Of a DNA stretch of 64,000 bases, positions 34,385-45,429 are shown piece by piece. The notes under the pieces are model-generated. The model saw nothing but the letters and a program-made list of their open reading frames with translations, was not told where the DNA came from and searched no databases. The stretch is from Cepaea nemoralis (Eukaryota > Mollusca > Gastropoda > Stylommatophora > Helicidae). Within the stretch, counting starts at the first letter, position 1. Every line of letters begins with the position of its first letter. A program made the position numbers and the translations under genes. The stretch covers positions 131,501-195,500 of the forward strand of contig JACEFZ010022354.1 in NCBI GenBank assembly GCA_014155875.1. Direction: 5' to 3'.

Positions 34385-34500
34385 TGTTGTTGTTTCGGGC
34401 GTGATTGAGTTGTTAGTTTACAGCAGGGCTGCATATTTACACCTCTCAGCGGACACATTCGACTTCTGCAGGCGTTTGTTGACCCGGTTAACCTTCCATG
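34385..34500 (-). mobile_element. short retroelement S6, diverged copy
   Basis: TTCGGGCGTGATTGAGTTG, TTTACAGCAGGGCTGC, CATTCGACTTCTGCAGGCG and CCGGTTAACCTTCC follow S6 order. The tail position holds TTGTTGTTG rather than the GAA repeat. Confidence 0.65.
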
Positions 34501-34551
34501 TAAACTGCCAATCCAATCCAAATCAATATTTACGGGGGGAAAAAAAGGATT

Positions 34552-34830
34552 AAAATTCGGTCTCGTTCAACCTGCTTCTGCAGCGTCGGTTAAAACTGAG
34601 TCTTTTTTTTTCTCTATTGGGGGTGCGTTTGATATTCTTTCCCTTCTTTGCTCTCTTTCGAGTTAGTCCTAAACAGGACTGGTTATATTTTCCACTTTTT
34701 GCTCTTCGGGTTTGGTTGGGTCTTATGGGGCTGAATGGCTTATTCATCAGTGCGTTGAGTTGGTCCTGATGAGGCTTTGTCCTTGGGAAGACCTGCCAGA
34801 TTCAATAGTCTCCCAGTTGCTGACCGTGAA
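34552..34830 (-). mobile_element. 3' end related to the 19.0-21.0 kb element
   Basis: On the + strand ATTCGGTCTCGTTCAACCTG and CTTCTGCAGC correspond to 19083-19110. About 110 bases further, AGTCCTAAACAGGACTGGTTAT parallels AGTCCTATCTCGGACTGG at 19174, each followed by TTAT. A short minus-strand frame near 34750-34830 (NWETIESGRSSQG) may be the end of an ORF2. It gives evidence that the family also exists with other upstream sequence. Confidence 0.55.
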
Positions 34831-34837
34831 CGGACTT

Positions 34838-34874
34838 TTGGGGGGGGGGGAGGGAGGGGGGGGGGTGTGTGTGT

Positions 34875-34916
<42 letters not shown>
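34838..34916 (+). repeat. G-run and (GT)n microsatellite
   Basis: G10, AGGGA, G10, then TGTG with CGTG interruptions. Possible G-quadruplex. Confidence 0.9.
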
Positions 34917-34917
<1 letters not shown>

Positions 34918-35465
34918 AATATCATTATTTCTTTCTTGCCCACTACACTTAGCTTGAGAGATCAACAGCAACGAGAGAAGCTGAGGGCCCTAAACCCTCA
35001 GTATATCCATCATCCGTGCTGTCTCTCATTCACGCCTATCTGTCCTTTGTCTCTTACAATGAACAGCACCGAGAGAGCACATAAAATGAGTTTTGTTAGT
35101 AATTACCATCATACTTAAGTGCACACGTCATTGCTCTTTAATATTCATCCACTATGGCCGACCCATTCACTGACATCCACTCCTGCATTGTACGTACATC
35201 CACTGGGCCTCCTCAGCTCTCACACAACTATCACATCTCCATTGCTTCAAGTCTCCTGCCTCACCTCCTTACCCCCTTTATTCACATACCACTTCCACTC
35301 ATTTACCTGGGACTTTCACTGAACTTTGACCATCCATTACCCTGGTATAATTCCCTACCTCGGTCCCCATGACCCACGGACTCCCATGGCTATGCATAAA
35401 ATAGGATTAAGAATACATTCGTGGTAGTAGTACAGTCCGGGACTCTGAGATAAGTAACAACATAT
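34917..35465. other. unassigned stretch
   Basis: Ordinary sequence, no motif recognised. Confidence 0.45.
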
Positions 35466-35730
35466 TTTTTTCTTCATATTTTCATTTTCTCATCATTGCT
35501 CTCATTTTTTCATCCTTTTATTCTTCTCATCCCGTCCTTATGCCTTAATGTGGTCACCGGAGGAGCTTCTGCTGTACTATATGTTATGTTTCGTTCATGT
35601 ATTTGTTTGCTGATGAAGGCTAGTCGCCAGCAACGTCCTGCATGTGTCGTAATTCTGTTCTGTAAAGCTGTATTACTTTGTGTTATTTTATATTATTTAC
35701 ATTTCCACAGATTTTCCGCAGTTCTACAAA
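35466..35730 (+). mobile_element. dispersed repeat D1 with hammerhead-like core
   Basis: About 260 bp recur inverted at 59130-59390: TTCATTTTC..., TTTTATTCTTCT, GGTCACNNGAGG, then TTTGTTTGCTGATGAAGGC, TAGTCGCC, CAACGTCCTG and TTATTTTATATTATTTACAT. The CTGATGA followed by a GGC/GCC stem and GCAAC resembles a hammerhead core of the type found in Penelope-like elements, but GAAAC is expected and stem I does not pair convincingly. Confidence 0.55.
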
Positions 35731-35854
35731 TATTTTTTAAAATATTTTCATCCACTCATTGTATGTTTCTCTTACTTCGTTCTTCTCTCTTTTCTTTCCA
35801 TATTTCCCACACCTGTCTATCCATTTAGTCATAATATGCCATTCAAGCAGTAAT

Positions 35855-36215
35855 CACTTAATCCACCTACCTACCTACTTTCTCGGTCACATAACTACCC
35901 ACCTACATACTTACCTATCTACCTACCTGCTTGCTTACCTAATTAAGCTACCCACCTACTGAACCTATCTACTAACCTACCTACCTACCTACCCGTCCAC
36001 CTAACTACCTGCTTATCTACCTACCTACTTACCCCCTACCTACTTAAGCTACCCACCTACTTAACCTAACTACCTACCAACCTACTTACCTACTTAGCCT
36101 ATCTACTAAACTACCTTCCTAGCTAACTAGTTCTCTAAACACCGTACTACTTTCCTGCCTGCCTGTCCATCCGTGTACTTACTACCTGCTTACCTACCTA
36201 GCCACCAACCTACTA
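35855..36215 (+). repeat. (CTAC)n-rich tract
   Basis: CTACCTAC units with many CTTA and CCAC variants. Directly abuts the RT fragment. Confidence 0.9.
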
Positions 36216-37110
36216 ACCTACAGAAGACACAGATTATGTCACAAGGTGCACATGGGATACCATCAATCTTTATTGACGACACCGAACTAGAGATAGTAGA
36301 CCATTTTACATATCTAGGATCAGTGGTAAATAGCAAATTATCCCTAGATCAGGAAATCAACATCCGGATTGGTAAGGCAGCAACAACAATGAACAGGTTA
36401 AGAAAAAGAGTCTGGGAGAACAGGAAGCTTACTGCCAAAACAAAAGTCCTTGTCTATCAAGCCTGTGTCCTTACTACTCTTCTCTATGGCAGTGAAACCT
36501 GGACAACTTACTCACACCAAGAGAAACGTTTAAACAGCTTCCATATGTGGTGTCTGTGAAGAATACTTGGTATTAAGTGGCAAGACAAAATCACAAATAC
36601 TGAAGTATTGGAAAGATCAGGTTGTGTGACGGTGTATTCCATGCTCAGTCTTCGTAGACTCAGATGGATAGGACATCTTAGGAGGATGGATGATGGTAGA
36701 ATACCAAAGGACATCTTTTTTGGTGAATTACAAATGGGTAAGAGATCTCAGGGTCGGCCTCTACTACGATACAAAGATGCGAATAAGCGGGACATGATTG
36801 TTACAGGCATTGATAATGCACACTGGGAGTAAGTCGCCGCTAAACGTGTTGCATGGAGAGCAAACATCAGAAATGGAATAAAGACAAAGGAGAAAATTAT
36901 TGCAGATAAGTCACACACCGAACGTGTGGGACGTAAGATGGTGCATGATGACCACATGTTCACATGCACCCACTGTGAACGAACATTTACAGCGCGAATT
37001 GGCCTTATCAGTCACATTCGCTACCGCCATAGGTACAAGTTATTATGCCTTTTTGAAGCACAAACTATTTTCTGTCAAGACGGCAAGGTGCCAGTGGTAC
37101 TAACCTACAT
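36216..37110 (+). pseudogene. non-LTR RT C-terminal half with zinc-finger tail
   Basis: One frame covers the fragment with two internal stops (TGA 36557-36559; TAA 36830-36832). Order: QIMSQGAHG, then VDHFTYLGSVVNSKLSLDQE (thumb region), LLYGSETWTTY, LRWIGHLRRMDDGRIPKD, a GKRSQGRPLLRYKD basic box, a WRANIRNG box and finally FTCTHCERTFTARIGLISH, a C2H2-like finger (C-x2-C...H-x5-H). The order matches the C-terminus of a widespread transposon-derived RT family. The first TGA is a likely CGA-to-TGA change. The RT palm is absent, and tandem repeats replace both flanks. Confidence 0.75.
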
Positions 37111-37111
37111 A

Positions 37112-37130
37112 TCTGCCTACCTACCTACAC

Positions 37131-37177
<47 letters not shown>

Positions 37178-37203
37178 CTGCCTGTCCTGCCTGCCTGCCT
37201 GCC

Positions 37204-37234
<31 letters not shown>

Positions 37235-37255
37235 AGGTCTGTCTGTCTGTCTGTA

Positions 37256-37287
<32 letters not shown>

Positions 37288-37291
37288 ACAT
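37112..37291 (+). repeat. (TGTC)n microsatellite with TGCC block
   Basis: Two runs of TCTG units separated by CCTGCCTGCCTGCC. The complementary unit is the same tetramer as the CAGA tract at 4452. Confidence 0.95.
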
Positions 37292-37299
37292 ACACATAC

Positions 37300-37630
37300 G
37301 TAGAGGCATTCTATCAAGCGGTTCAACTCAAAATCCTTCTCCTCCCATGTTGAAAAGAAATCCGAAAGAGCCGCTTTCCTTTCATATTTGCATTCTCTCC
37401 TTCTGTGGCCTGGACAAAAGCCAGTTCCCACATCGTCGTGATTTCACGCCCTGGCATATCTTGGGGCTCTGAGAAAGGATGGGTGTGGGGGAGGAGGACG
37501 GGGTCTGAAGCTCCGAACTTGAGGATGAATGGGGACAATAGAAGGGGAACAGGGAAGAGTCTATTATTGTTACTTGGTGGTGGCAGGATCCCTGAACTCT
37601 GCCGACCTTTACACACACAACCAGTGAAGT
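37300..37630. other. unassigned stretch
   Basis: GC-balanced, with no recognised motif in six frames. Confidence 0.45.
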
Positions 37631-37667
37631 AATCTTTGTGGCTGGTTACGTAAACGCATATACTACT

Positions 37668-38045
<378 letters not shown>

Positions 38046-38069
38046 TTGTTGTTTGTCCATCAAGAATGA

Positions 38070-38424
38070 CGATGACCATTCATTTCATCCAGTGGGGTTG
38101 AAAGTATGGAGCCGTGAGTTCTAAGATGGCTGATATGGCCTATTTTGGCTCGAAATGTTCTTTCACATTGTGGGCAAAGAATGCTAGACTTTCCAGGAGG
38201 AGGATCTCCCGCAGTGGTTTTTCTGTCCTGCCTTTTCTTCACAGCTCTTGCAATCCTGGTTGCTTCACAAGTGACTGCACTCTTATGTAATGATGCACGC
38301 CACGAATTACGATCTTTAGCAGCAGTCTCCCAGGTGTCATGATGAATTCCAAAAGCTTTCAATGAGACTTTCAGAGTGTCTTTAAAGCGTTTCCTCTGGC
38401 CGCCTTGGGAGCGTTTACCACTTT
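38070..38424 (-). pseudogene. non-LTR RT C-terminal fragment with zinc-finger tail, copy 2
   Basis: The minus frame reads GKRSQGGQRKRFKDTL, WETAAKDRNSWRASLHK, then CPQCERTFRAKIGHISHLRTH in the order seen at 36700-37030. Here the frame is open for the whole fragment. At its 5' side it is fused in frame to a SINE head (38425-38568), so the junction is a truncation, not a gene start. Confidence 0.75.
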
Positions 38425-38568
38425 CTGCTTTCTGAGCGACTGGCTCACATACCCCGTAAGTAACCAAGGCGGCGCAATCCGCTGCTGAATCTCGCGCAGT
38501 TGCGTTTTTCATATGGGATATGTGGGAATACGGAGAAAGTCGTGACACCCTAAGCCAGGGAGACCGGC
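38425..38568 (-). mobile_element. SINE S4 head region
   Basis: On the minus strand: GCCGGTCTCCCTGGCTTAGG (A box), CTTTCTCCGTATTCCCAC, then ACTTACGGGGTATGTGAGCC and GTCGCTCAGAAAGC, in the order of 30387-30520. The B box is degraded. Confidence 0.65.
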
Positions 38569-38570
38569 AT

Positions 38571-38705
<135 letters not shown>

Positions 38706-38769
38706 GAACATAAACACTGCAGTATATTTTGTACATAAAAAGAGAAACCCAACCCCCCAAAACACGAAC

Positions 38770-39235
38770 AAACCGCCCCGCTGCCTAGACCTCATTTCAC
38801 CCATTCAGATCTACAACATAACGAAATACAGCGAACAAAACCCTACCGGCGCTGTTATTAAGCTACTGATGAAACTTTTTGTCGCTGTGCAATCTTTGTC
38901 GCCTGCAAAGCGTCAGAAGCGTGCAATCTCAAGCGATCTCTGACTGTGATGAACACAATAGACCCGCTATCATTACACCGAAACATAAGCCCAATGCACA
39001 TAGAAGCACATTCTTGCTGCGAGGCAGAGCCGGGGAGATTAAGGCACGAATTATTCTAAAGGAACAAAGCTTCTGGAAAGTATGCCAATGTGTTTTATGA
39101 GAAATTATATGGGCAGGCGGTACAAAATGGTGATTATATCGGCTTTTGCGTTCAAGAGACCGTGCAGGTGTGTATTTGTACCCGGGGTAAATCATGATAT
39201 CCTTCGCAGAGCATGATCTTTATTTTTGAATGTGG
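38770..39235. other. unassigned stretch
   Basis: No recognised feature. Confidence 0.5.
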
Positions 39236-39300
39236 TGCAGGATTCACATAAATTTCAAGCAGAATTCACATAAATTTCAGGCAGAATTCACATAAATTGC
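39236..39300 (+). repeat. 22-bp tandem repeat, three copies
   Basis: GATTCACATAAATTTCAAGC-type units (agaattcacataaatt). Confidence 0.9.
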
Positions 39301-39611
39301 ATTCAGAAGCTGTTAAGTTTGCATCTAAGGGAGGCATCTGCTGCTCACTGGATGAATAAAACCAAGGATCTTGCAATATAAATCATGTAGAAGGGTCTAT
39401 CATTGGGAAACAAAGCATCTTCAGTGTAGGTCAAGTTTTGTTCCTTTCTTGACTATCTCCCAGGCGTCTTCATTTTCCTATTTTACATTAGATTAGTGTA
39501 TGTTGAGGATTTATGTATTTGCGCATATCGGATATCCGGTACAGATACAGCGCGTATCCGGTGCAGGTACACAGCACATGTTGCTAAGTTATATGCAGAG
39601 GATATGAAGCT

Positions 39612-39850
39612 CGTGAGGCGTGGCTGAGAGGTTATCGTTTCCGCCCCAGGCTCTTAAGGTAAGGGTTCGTCCCCAGCACAAGGTTGGCATTTCTCCAAGA
39701 ACCATTGGTATCTAATGATTTCACACGTCCATCTGATTTCTTGGTTAGCTTGAATAAATTTCCATCTCGGATAAGTACTAAAGTAAAATAGTTCCCTTGT
39801 GCAGGTTAAGAATCCTACGGCAGTTGAAAATCGCAAAGAGTAGGCCAAAA
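39612..39850 (+). mobile_element. tRNA-headed SINE, unresolved family
   Basis: A box GTGGCTGAGAGGTTATCG and B box GGGTTCGTCCCC (39664-39675) with tRNA-like spacing. The body (AATTTCCATCTCGG; GAAAATCGCAAAG) was not matched to S1-S6. The 3' end is uncertain. Confidence 0.5.
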
Positions 39851-39936
39851 TACCGCTGCCCTAGGGACTTCGTTAGGAAAGAAAACCTACCCACGGGGAG
39901 ATAGAGCCGCTTATATTGGACGGGATCTGTCTAGAG

Positions 39937-40303
39937 CAATGGTTCTCAACCTTTTTTGGTCCGTGCCACCCTTCACCATATTTTCAGAACGTCATCCCCC
40001 CCTTTTCGTATTTTCTACCTAAACATCCCCCTCCCCGCGCCCCGACCTCTACACAGTATACGTAATAATGGTAATAATGGCAGCTAAATTTAATAGCACA
40101 TACTAATACAAGTCTAGACGTCCACATAAAATGTGATTTCTGGGTCTACGTACTGTATAAAATGAAGTTTAGAAGAGTGAGATGTACAGAACCGTAAAAT
40201 ATGAAGAGAAAAACAATATCAAGTAATCGGTTCTTGTATCAACGCAATCTTGAAATCTTCTTCTTCTTCTTTCTTCTTCTTCTTCTTCTCTTCTTCTTCT
40301 TCT

Positions 40304-40338
<35 letters not shown>

Positions 40339-40512
40339 TTCGTCTGCGTTCATCCGGAGTTTTTTTCCGGATGTGATTGCGTTGTGCATGTTTACAGCAG
40401 AGCTGCGTTCTTGCGCCGTTAGGCCGACACATCCGACTTCTGCGGGCATTTGTTGACCGGGTTAACCTTCCCGGGTGAAATGATCTTAATCCCCACCGGT
40501 TGAGAACCACTG
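39937..40512. mobile_element. hAT-like non-autonomous element with 8-bp TSD
   Basis: Terminal inverted repeats CAATGGTTCTCAACC (39937-39951) and GGTTGAGAACCACTG (40498-40512) fit the CAGTGGTTCTCAACC ends of hAT elements. Flanks GTCTAGAG (39929-39936) and CTCTAGAG (40513-40520) agree at 7 of 8 positions, the TSD length of hAT. No transposase frame. A copy of S6 (40258-40477) with an expanded TTC tract fills its right half. Confidence 0.8.
40258..40477 (-). mobile_element. short retroelement S6 nested in the hAT-like element
   Basis: Minus orientation: CCCGGGAAGGTTAACCCGG to GATGAACGCAGACGAAGAAG with a long (GAA)n tail at 40258-40342. A CATCCGGA/TCCGGATG hairpin (about 40352-40375) sits just before the tail. 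TGAAAT occurs on both sides and may be the TSD. Confidence 0.7.
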
Positions 40513-40631
40513 CTCTAGAGGAGGTAAACTTGACACAGGTGTATGCCGATGTCCGATACACTGATATGTGAGGTGCATACCAAGGTGTGACGTAATCACC
40601 TCGAAAGAGGAAGGAAGAAGCAGAAAACGAA

Positions 40632-40714
40632 GGTGAAGAAGAAGAAGAAGAAGAAGAAGAAGAAGAAGAAGAAGAAGAAGAAGAAGAAGAAGAAGAAGAA
40701 GGAAAATAATAATA

Positions 40715-40787
<73 letters not shown>

Positions 40788-40807
40788 AAGAAGAAGAAGA
40801 AGAAGAA

Positions 40808-40895
<88 letters not shown>

Positions 40896-40920
40896 AAGAA
40901 GAAGAAGAAGAAGAAGAAAG
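40632..40920 (+). repeat. block-alternating (GAA)n/(TAA)n microsatellite
   Basis: Five blocks in order: GAA (40635-40700), TAA (40704-40758), GAA (40759-40809), TAA (40810-40866), GAA (40867-40919), with sharp junctions. Confidence 0.95.
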
Positions 40921-41084
40921 TAAAGATTACCCATGGGATAAAAAAAAAATAAAAAGTAAAAAATAAAACAGTCCCTGAGGAATGTTCCAGAAGGTTTCTG
41001 ATGTATGAGAAACAAAACATCGCACAATAACAATGACTTCCCAGTGTAAGGCTAAACCAGCAAGATAGAAACAGCAAATTGACT

Positions 41085-41345
41085 CGGCTCTGTAGCGTAG
41101 GCGTTACGAATGCAATTAGTAACCCAGCATAACGCTTTAGAAACACAGTTGCGGGCTGTATGGCAGCAGACCCCCTTGCATAGGTTTCCATACAAAGGTA
41201 TGAGTTTCTGACGTTAAGAAAGCAGTGGCAAACTACAGTACATAAACTTGTCAACAAATCACAAACAACCAACAACAACAAAAAAATTCTGGGGTTGACT
41301 GAGGCGCCCTGTAAAATATGTGCAACTAACTGTTAAGGGCATGGC
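41085..41345 (+). mobile_element. tRNA-derived SINE, family S4
   Basis: The head is degraded (CTCTGTAGCGTAGGCGTTACG). The body has GAAAGCAGTGGCAAACTACA, AAATCACAAACAACC and a 3' end CCCTGTAAAATATGTGCAAC. Confidence 0.65.
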
Positions 41346-41482
41346 CGGCGTCTGTGTCTTGGTGGTGGTGAATGCAGTTTCACAATTCCGATATACCGGG
41401 TTCGAGCTCAACCGAAAGCAATTTGGGAGCAGATCGTTAATTTTCACAATGGCATGAGCGTAGGCTGTTTAGTAAGCAATGG

Positions 41483-41590
41483 CAAAGTCACTCACTCTCA
41501 CTCACTCACTCACTCACTCACTCACTCACTCACTCACTCACTCACTCACTCCACTCACTCACACTCACTCACTCACTCACTCACTCATTC
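41483..41590 (+). repeat. (CACT)n microsatellite
   Basis: ACTC units with three interruptions. Confidence 0.95.
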
Positions 41591-41596
41591 TTTCAT

Positions 41597-41815
41597 TCAG
41601 TAGCATGTCCTTTGCAGAACCTCGCTATTCCGGAAAACTTCCCGGTCATAAGCAAGATATCCTGCTTCCGATACCCCCATCTGAAGATCATCTGTCACAT
41701 CCTGCACCCATCTTCTCTTTGGCCTTCCCCTTCCTCTCTTCCCAGGCATATACCCCTCCATTATTGTTCTCTCCAAACTTTCATGACGTTTCACTTGACC
41801 AAAGTAGTTCAATTT
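41597..41815 (-). pseudogene. RTE-like C-terminal fragment
   Basis: The minus frame is open and reads LKLNYFGQVKRHESLERTIM, then GYMPGKRGRGRPKRRWVQDV, then a short tail with AYDREVFR. The YFGHVxRHxSLExTIMEG...GKRxRGRPKRRW pattern is the C-terminal end of RTE-like ORFs. Truncated on the 5' side at the S4 copy (41815). Confidence 0.75.
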
Positions 41816-41935
41816 TAATGACAAACTACTGAGCGTAAAGTTGCCCAGAAAATCACAACAGCCATACAATGCTGGGATTGAATGTGATGTCATGTAAAGA
41901 CTTACAACTAACTGTTAAGATCCAGAGCCGGCGTG
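41816..41935 (+). mobile_element. SINE S4 3' part
   Basis: ATGACAAACTACTGAGCGTA, AAGTTGCCCAGAAAATCAC, then GATGTCATGTAAAG and AACTAACTGTTAAG. The head is missing. Confidence 0.65.
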
Positions 41936-42008
41936 TTTTCTTCACATCTTGGTTGACTGTGTTTGTTTAGTTCTCTCCATGAGCTTCGCGTTGAAGATTC
42001 TGTCACAC

Positions 42009-42330
42009 CATTTTCTTCCTTCCATTTAAGTACACATTTGGGAGGTGTGTACTATGATGTAACCAGCTCGTGATTCGGCACGGTACAACCATTTTCTTCT
42101 TTCCATTTAAGTACACATTTGGGAGGTGTGTACTATGATGTAACCAGCACGTGATTCGGCACGGTACAACCATTTACTTCTTTCCATTTAAGTACACATT
42201 TGGGAGGTGTGTACTATGATGTAACCAGCATCGTGATTCGGCACGGTACAACCATTCCATTCCTTTCATTTAATTAAGTACACATTTGGGAGGTGTGTAC
42301 TACGATGTAACCAGCTCGAGATTCAACGCA
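42009..42330 (+). repeat. 80-bp tandem repeat, four copies
   Basis: Each unit contains CCATTTTCTTCTTTCCATTT, GTACACA-TTTGGGAGG-TGTGTAC (a 7-bp inverted repeat) and GATGTAACCAGC. Units are about 95% alike. Confidence 0.9.
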
Positions 42331-42654
42331 GGACACAGAGATTGGATGGGATTAGGATTCGTTATAGTGTGTTTACTTTTGTCTGCCCCAATATAAAATT
42401 CCATATCTCAGTAACCAACTGAACGAAAATGATGACTTTTAGCATATAACCTTATCATTATGTCCACCCAACAAAACAATTTTTGTTCTGGAGATTTTAC
42501 AGCAGATTTCAAAGTTTGTTTATGTGCGATATATAATTTACGGGTCAGAGATGAAGTTCATAATATTAAATGTATTAAACCGTAGCCTTACATTCAGTAT
42601 TACATTCAGTATTACAGTAGAATACATTCATTCGAGCTATTATAAAAATGCTTT

Positions 42655-42893
42655 AAAAAGTCGCTTAAAAGTCGACAGGGTCGACTTCATTGCACCGAGT
42701 TCTATCCCATATGGCTCGGTCTCTTTCCGCAGCGTGGAAAGCATCGCACAAAGCACGAACTCCGCAGCTTTAGCGACGACCCACAGAAGTCTCCGAAAAA
42801 TTTAACTCGTGAACAGAAGGATGCGGCCCGGAATCGAACCCACAACCTATGGAGCCCGAGTCAAAAGGCTTGACCACTACGCCACGGAGACTC
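42655..42893 (-). mobile_element. tRNA-derived SINE, family S2
   Basis: Full-length reverse copy. On the minus strand the head is GGAGTCTCCGTGGCGTAGTG (A box) and GGGTTCGATTCCGG (B box, 42829-42842). The body ends with GTCGACCCTGTCGACTTTTA. Closest to 48062-48305. Confidence 0.85.
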
Positions 42894-42954
42894 CTAAAAT
42901 TATAAAAAATTTTGGATTTTATATTCAGGATTATCCAGCATTATAAAAATGCTG

Positions 42955-43960
42955 GATGCCAAAGAAACAGTGACTGTAAGAAAACTTAGGGTTTGGTTGA
43001 GAAAGAACAATAACATAGAGCTATCCAAAACAACTTTGTGGAAAATTATAAGGACATTATCTTCACTTTTAGAATGTACAAGGGCGGTAGAAATATTTTT
43101 TGCGAGCAACCGCATTTAGGAGCCTTGAGAAGCAGATACCTACGTGAAATAAGGGAAATGCGCAAAGAAAAGTATGGCATAGTGTGTTTGGATGAAATGT
43201 GGATCAATGCGCACCACACAAGTGATAAGGAATGGCAATCAGTGGATGGACAGATAAAGCGATATGTGCCCAGTAGTATTGGACAGCGTTTGGTCATGTC
43301 CCATGCTGGTAATACGCATAGTGGCTTACAACAGAATGCTGGGCTCGTGTTCGTATCAAAGCATACAGACAATAGGGATTATCATAATAAGATGAATGGT
43401 AATGTATTTAGAGATTGGCTCGAGAATACTGTGCGTCCATCCCTAGATAGACCGTCGTGTCCAATTATGGACAATGCATGATATCAATGTTGTTGCCCAA
43501 GAAGATAAAATACCTACAGCATCGAGCACAAAGGGAGCAATAAAGATATGGCTCCGAATGGAAAACATACCATTTCCAGAAACGTATTTCTAGCTAGAAT
43601 TGTTGTCCCTAGTAAAACAGACGCTATAAAGCAAGAAATATCAAATCGACAAGTTGATAGAAGAGCATCATCATTGGTACTTGAGACTTCCGCCGTACCA
43701 TTCTCATTTTAACCCTATAGAACTTGTGTGGGCTAAAATTAAAGGACAGGTGGCAGCCGACAATACTATATTCAAATTGTCTGAGTCTGACGTCAAGATA
43801 CTAATCCAATCCGCGCTATTAAATATTGATAAAAGTTACTGGAAAAATGTGAGGACCATGTGTTGAAAGAGGAAGAGGACTATTGGAAAAAGGATGGATT
43901 GAATTTTATGCAACCGAGAGTCATCAACCTACTGGAATCGTCCGACACAGATTAAGGTCT
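42955..43960 (+). pseudogene. DDE transposase of the IS630/Tc1/mariner group, decayed
   Basis: N-terminal helix-turn-helix remnants (VRKLRVWLRKNN, ELSKTTLWKI) precede a frameshift. The catalytic domain has YGIVCLDEMWINAHHT (Asp near 43191), RPSCPIMDNA (Asp near 43470) and RLPPYHSHFNPIELVW (Glu near 43720). Lesions: a frame change near 43075, TGA about 43479, loss of 2 bp about 43488, TAG about 43591, TAA about 43628 and a frame change near 43860; the C-terminus (HVLKEEEDYWKKDG) ends by 43960. The long gap between the second Asp and the Glu, about 83 codons, is unlike D34E Tc1 and compares with the DD82E ('Sailor') lineage. The DNA cut-and-paste enzyme is inactive here. I did not find terminal inverted repeats. 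Confidence 0.8.
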
Positions 43961-43964
43961 GAGC

Positions 43965-44780
43965 AGATCGCAGGCCTTAATCCACGTGCACACCAACTGG
44001 GATATTTTGCTACAAATATTCAGAAGAATTGCAGGCCCTAAACATTACAGCATCGGCATAAACAATACAACTTGTTAATGGCAACAGTTTGTATTCCACA
44101 GTGATGAATTTTCAATTCCGTGAGCCCTCAACGGTGACAAACAACTGACATTGAAAAATACAAAAAGCTCTAGACGCATCGAATACCAACCGAAGAGTAA
44201 TATTGTGGTGGGAACTGACATATTGTGGTATAACAAGAAACGTGAGAAGATGCACGTTGTCAAATGAGGGGACAATACACGAACATACGAATCATTCTAT
44301 AAACTTCAATGAAAAGAGGACCAACATCTTGACCGTTAAGAAGGCAGCCCACTACAGAGATATTCACAGCTATATTCGTCGTGCAAAAGATGTAATCACG
44401 TTCCGTCTCAGCAGAGCAGACAATGCACCCACTCCCATACGAATCTGGATACGCCTTGTGTTTGTCATACGAACTGGCGGGGGCATTGGCATTACTGTAA
44501 AACAAGTTTTTTAGCGAGAAATCACTAGTTTTTAATCAAAACATCAAAGAAATGTCGCCGCTTTTCATGATTTAAGTTACTTTTGGACCTATCAATGACA
44601 TATTCCTTGGGTGGGGGTAAATATAAGACGGCAGGAAAAATTTCATAACAATGCAACAGACAGTTTTCAAAATAATTGATCGTGAATGACGGCATTCATT
44701 TCTGGACATACTGTAGTAATGCTTCCTAAGCTTAAGGCATTTTACTCTCAGCACACTCAAAACCTGCCATATGTCCATGT
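43965..44780. other. unassigned stretch
   Basis: A 103-codon frame (+, 44203-44514) has no recognised motif. I do not call it a gene. Confidence 0.5.
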
Positions 44781-44783
44781 GTA

Positions 44784-45014
44784 GAATCATGGACAATTAG
44801 CAGGCAAGTGATGAATTATGTCGAGAATCATCGGCAATTAGCAGGCAAGTGAAGAATTATGTGGAGAATCAGGGACAATTAGCAGGCAAGTGAGGAATTA
44901 TGTGGAGAATCAGGGACAATTAGCAGACCAGTGATGAATTGTGTGGAGAATCAGGGACAATTGGCAGACCAGTGAGGAATTATGTGGAGAATCAGGGACA
45001 ATTAGCAGGCAAGT
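44784..45014 (+). repeat. 41-bp tandem repeat, about 5.5 copies
   Basis: The unit contains GAGAATCAGGGACAATTAGC, AGGCAAGTGA and GGAATTATGTG. Confidence 0.9.
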
Positions 45015-45035
45015 GAAAGGGAAACTGCAAAGGTG

Positions 45036-45385
45036 TAGTTTTGTAGATGAATGATAAGAACTCCGTGGAAGTAGATAGAAAGAGCAATGAAGATATCGCG
45101 AAAGAAGTTAACTCACAAAGAGAACTGGTTACTAGCATCATAAGTAGGCAGCCTACAATCGCTGGTCGTGTTGTGAGAAGGGGAAATCTGGAGTACGTCG
45201 TCACAGCGGGAAAGCCGGAGGGGAAGAGATTCAGGAGGAGGCCGAGAAAGAACATACTGGACAGTTTGATATCATGGCACGGAGGAACATCAGTATCAGA
45301 AATGATTGACAGCACGTGAGACAGGGGAATGTGGACAAGCAAGAACACACACGCCGCACGGCATGGACTATAAGACGAAGACACC
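45036..45385 (+). pseudogene. RTE-like C-terminal fragment
   Basis: The frame 45047-45319 includes RELVTSIISRQPTIAGRVVR, then YVVTAGKPEGKRFRRRPRKN and SLISWHGGTSVSEMIDST. It parallels the GKRxRGRxR and WHGGxSxxEL boxes of the copy at 16299-16505. Open for 90 codons; both ends are lost. Confidence 0.65.
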
Positions 45386-45429
45386 AAACCAATGCCCAAA
45401 GGGCAGATCAACAAGAAGTTACAAGAACC

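Noticed and set aside
40169..41281. 370-codon minus-strand frame
   Set aside because: Runs through GAA/TAA microsatellite, S6 and S4 sequence; mostly Phe/Leu/Ser homopolymers.
44203..44514. 103-codon + frame
   Set aside because: No recognisable motif; overlaps an opposite frame of similar length.
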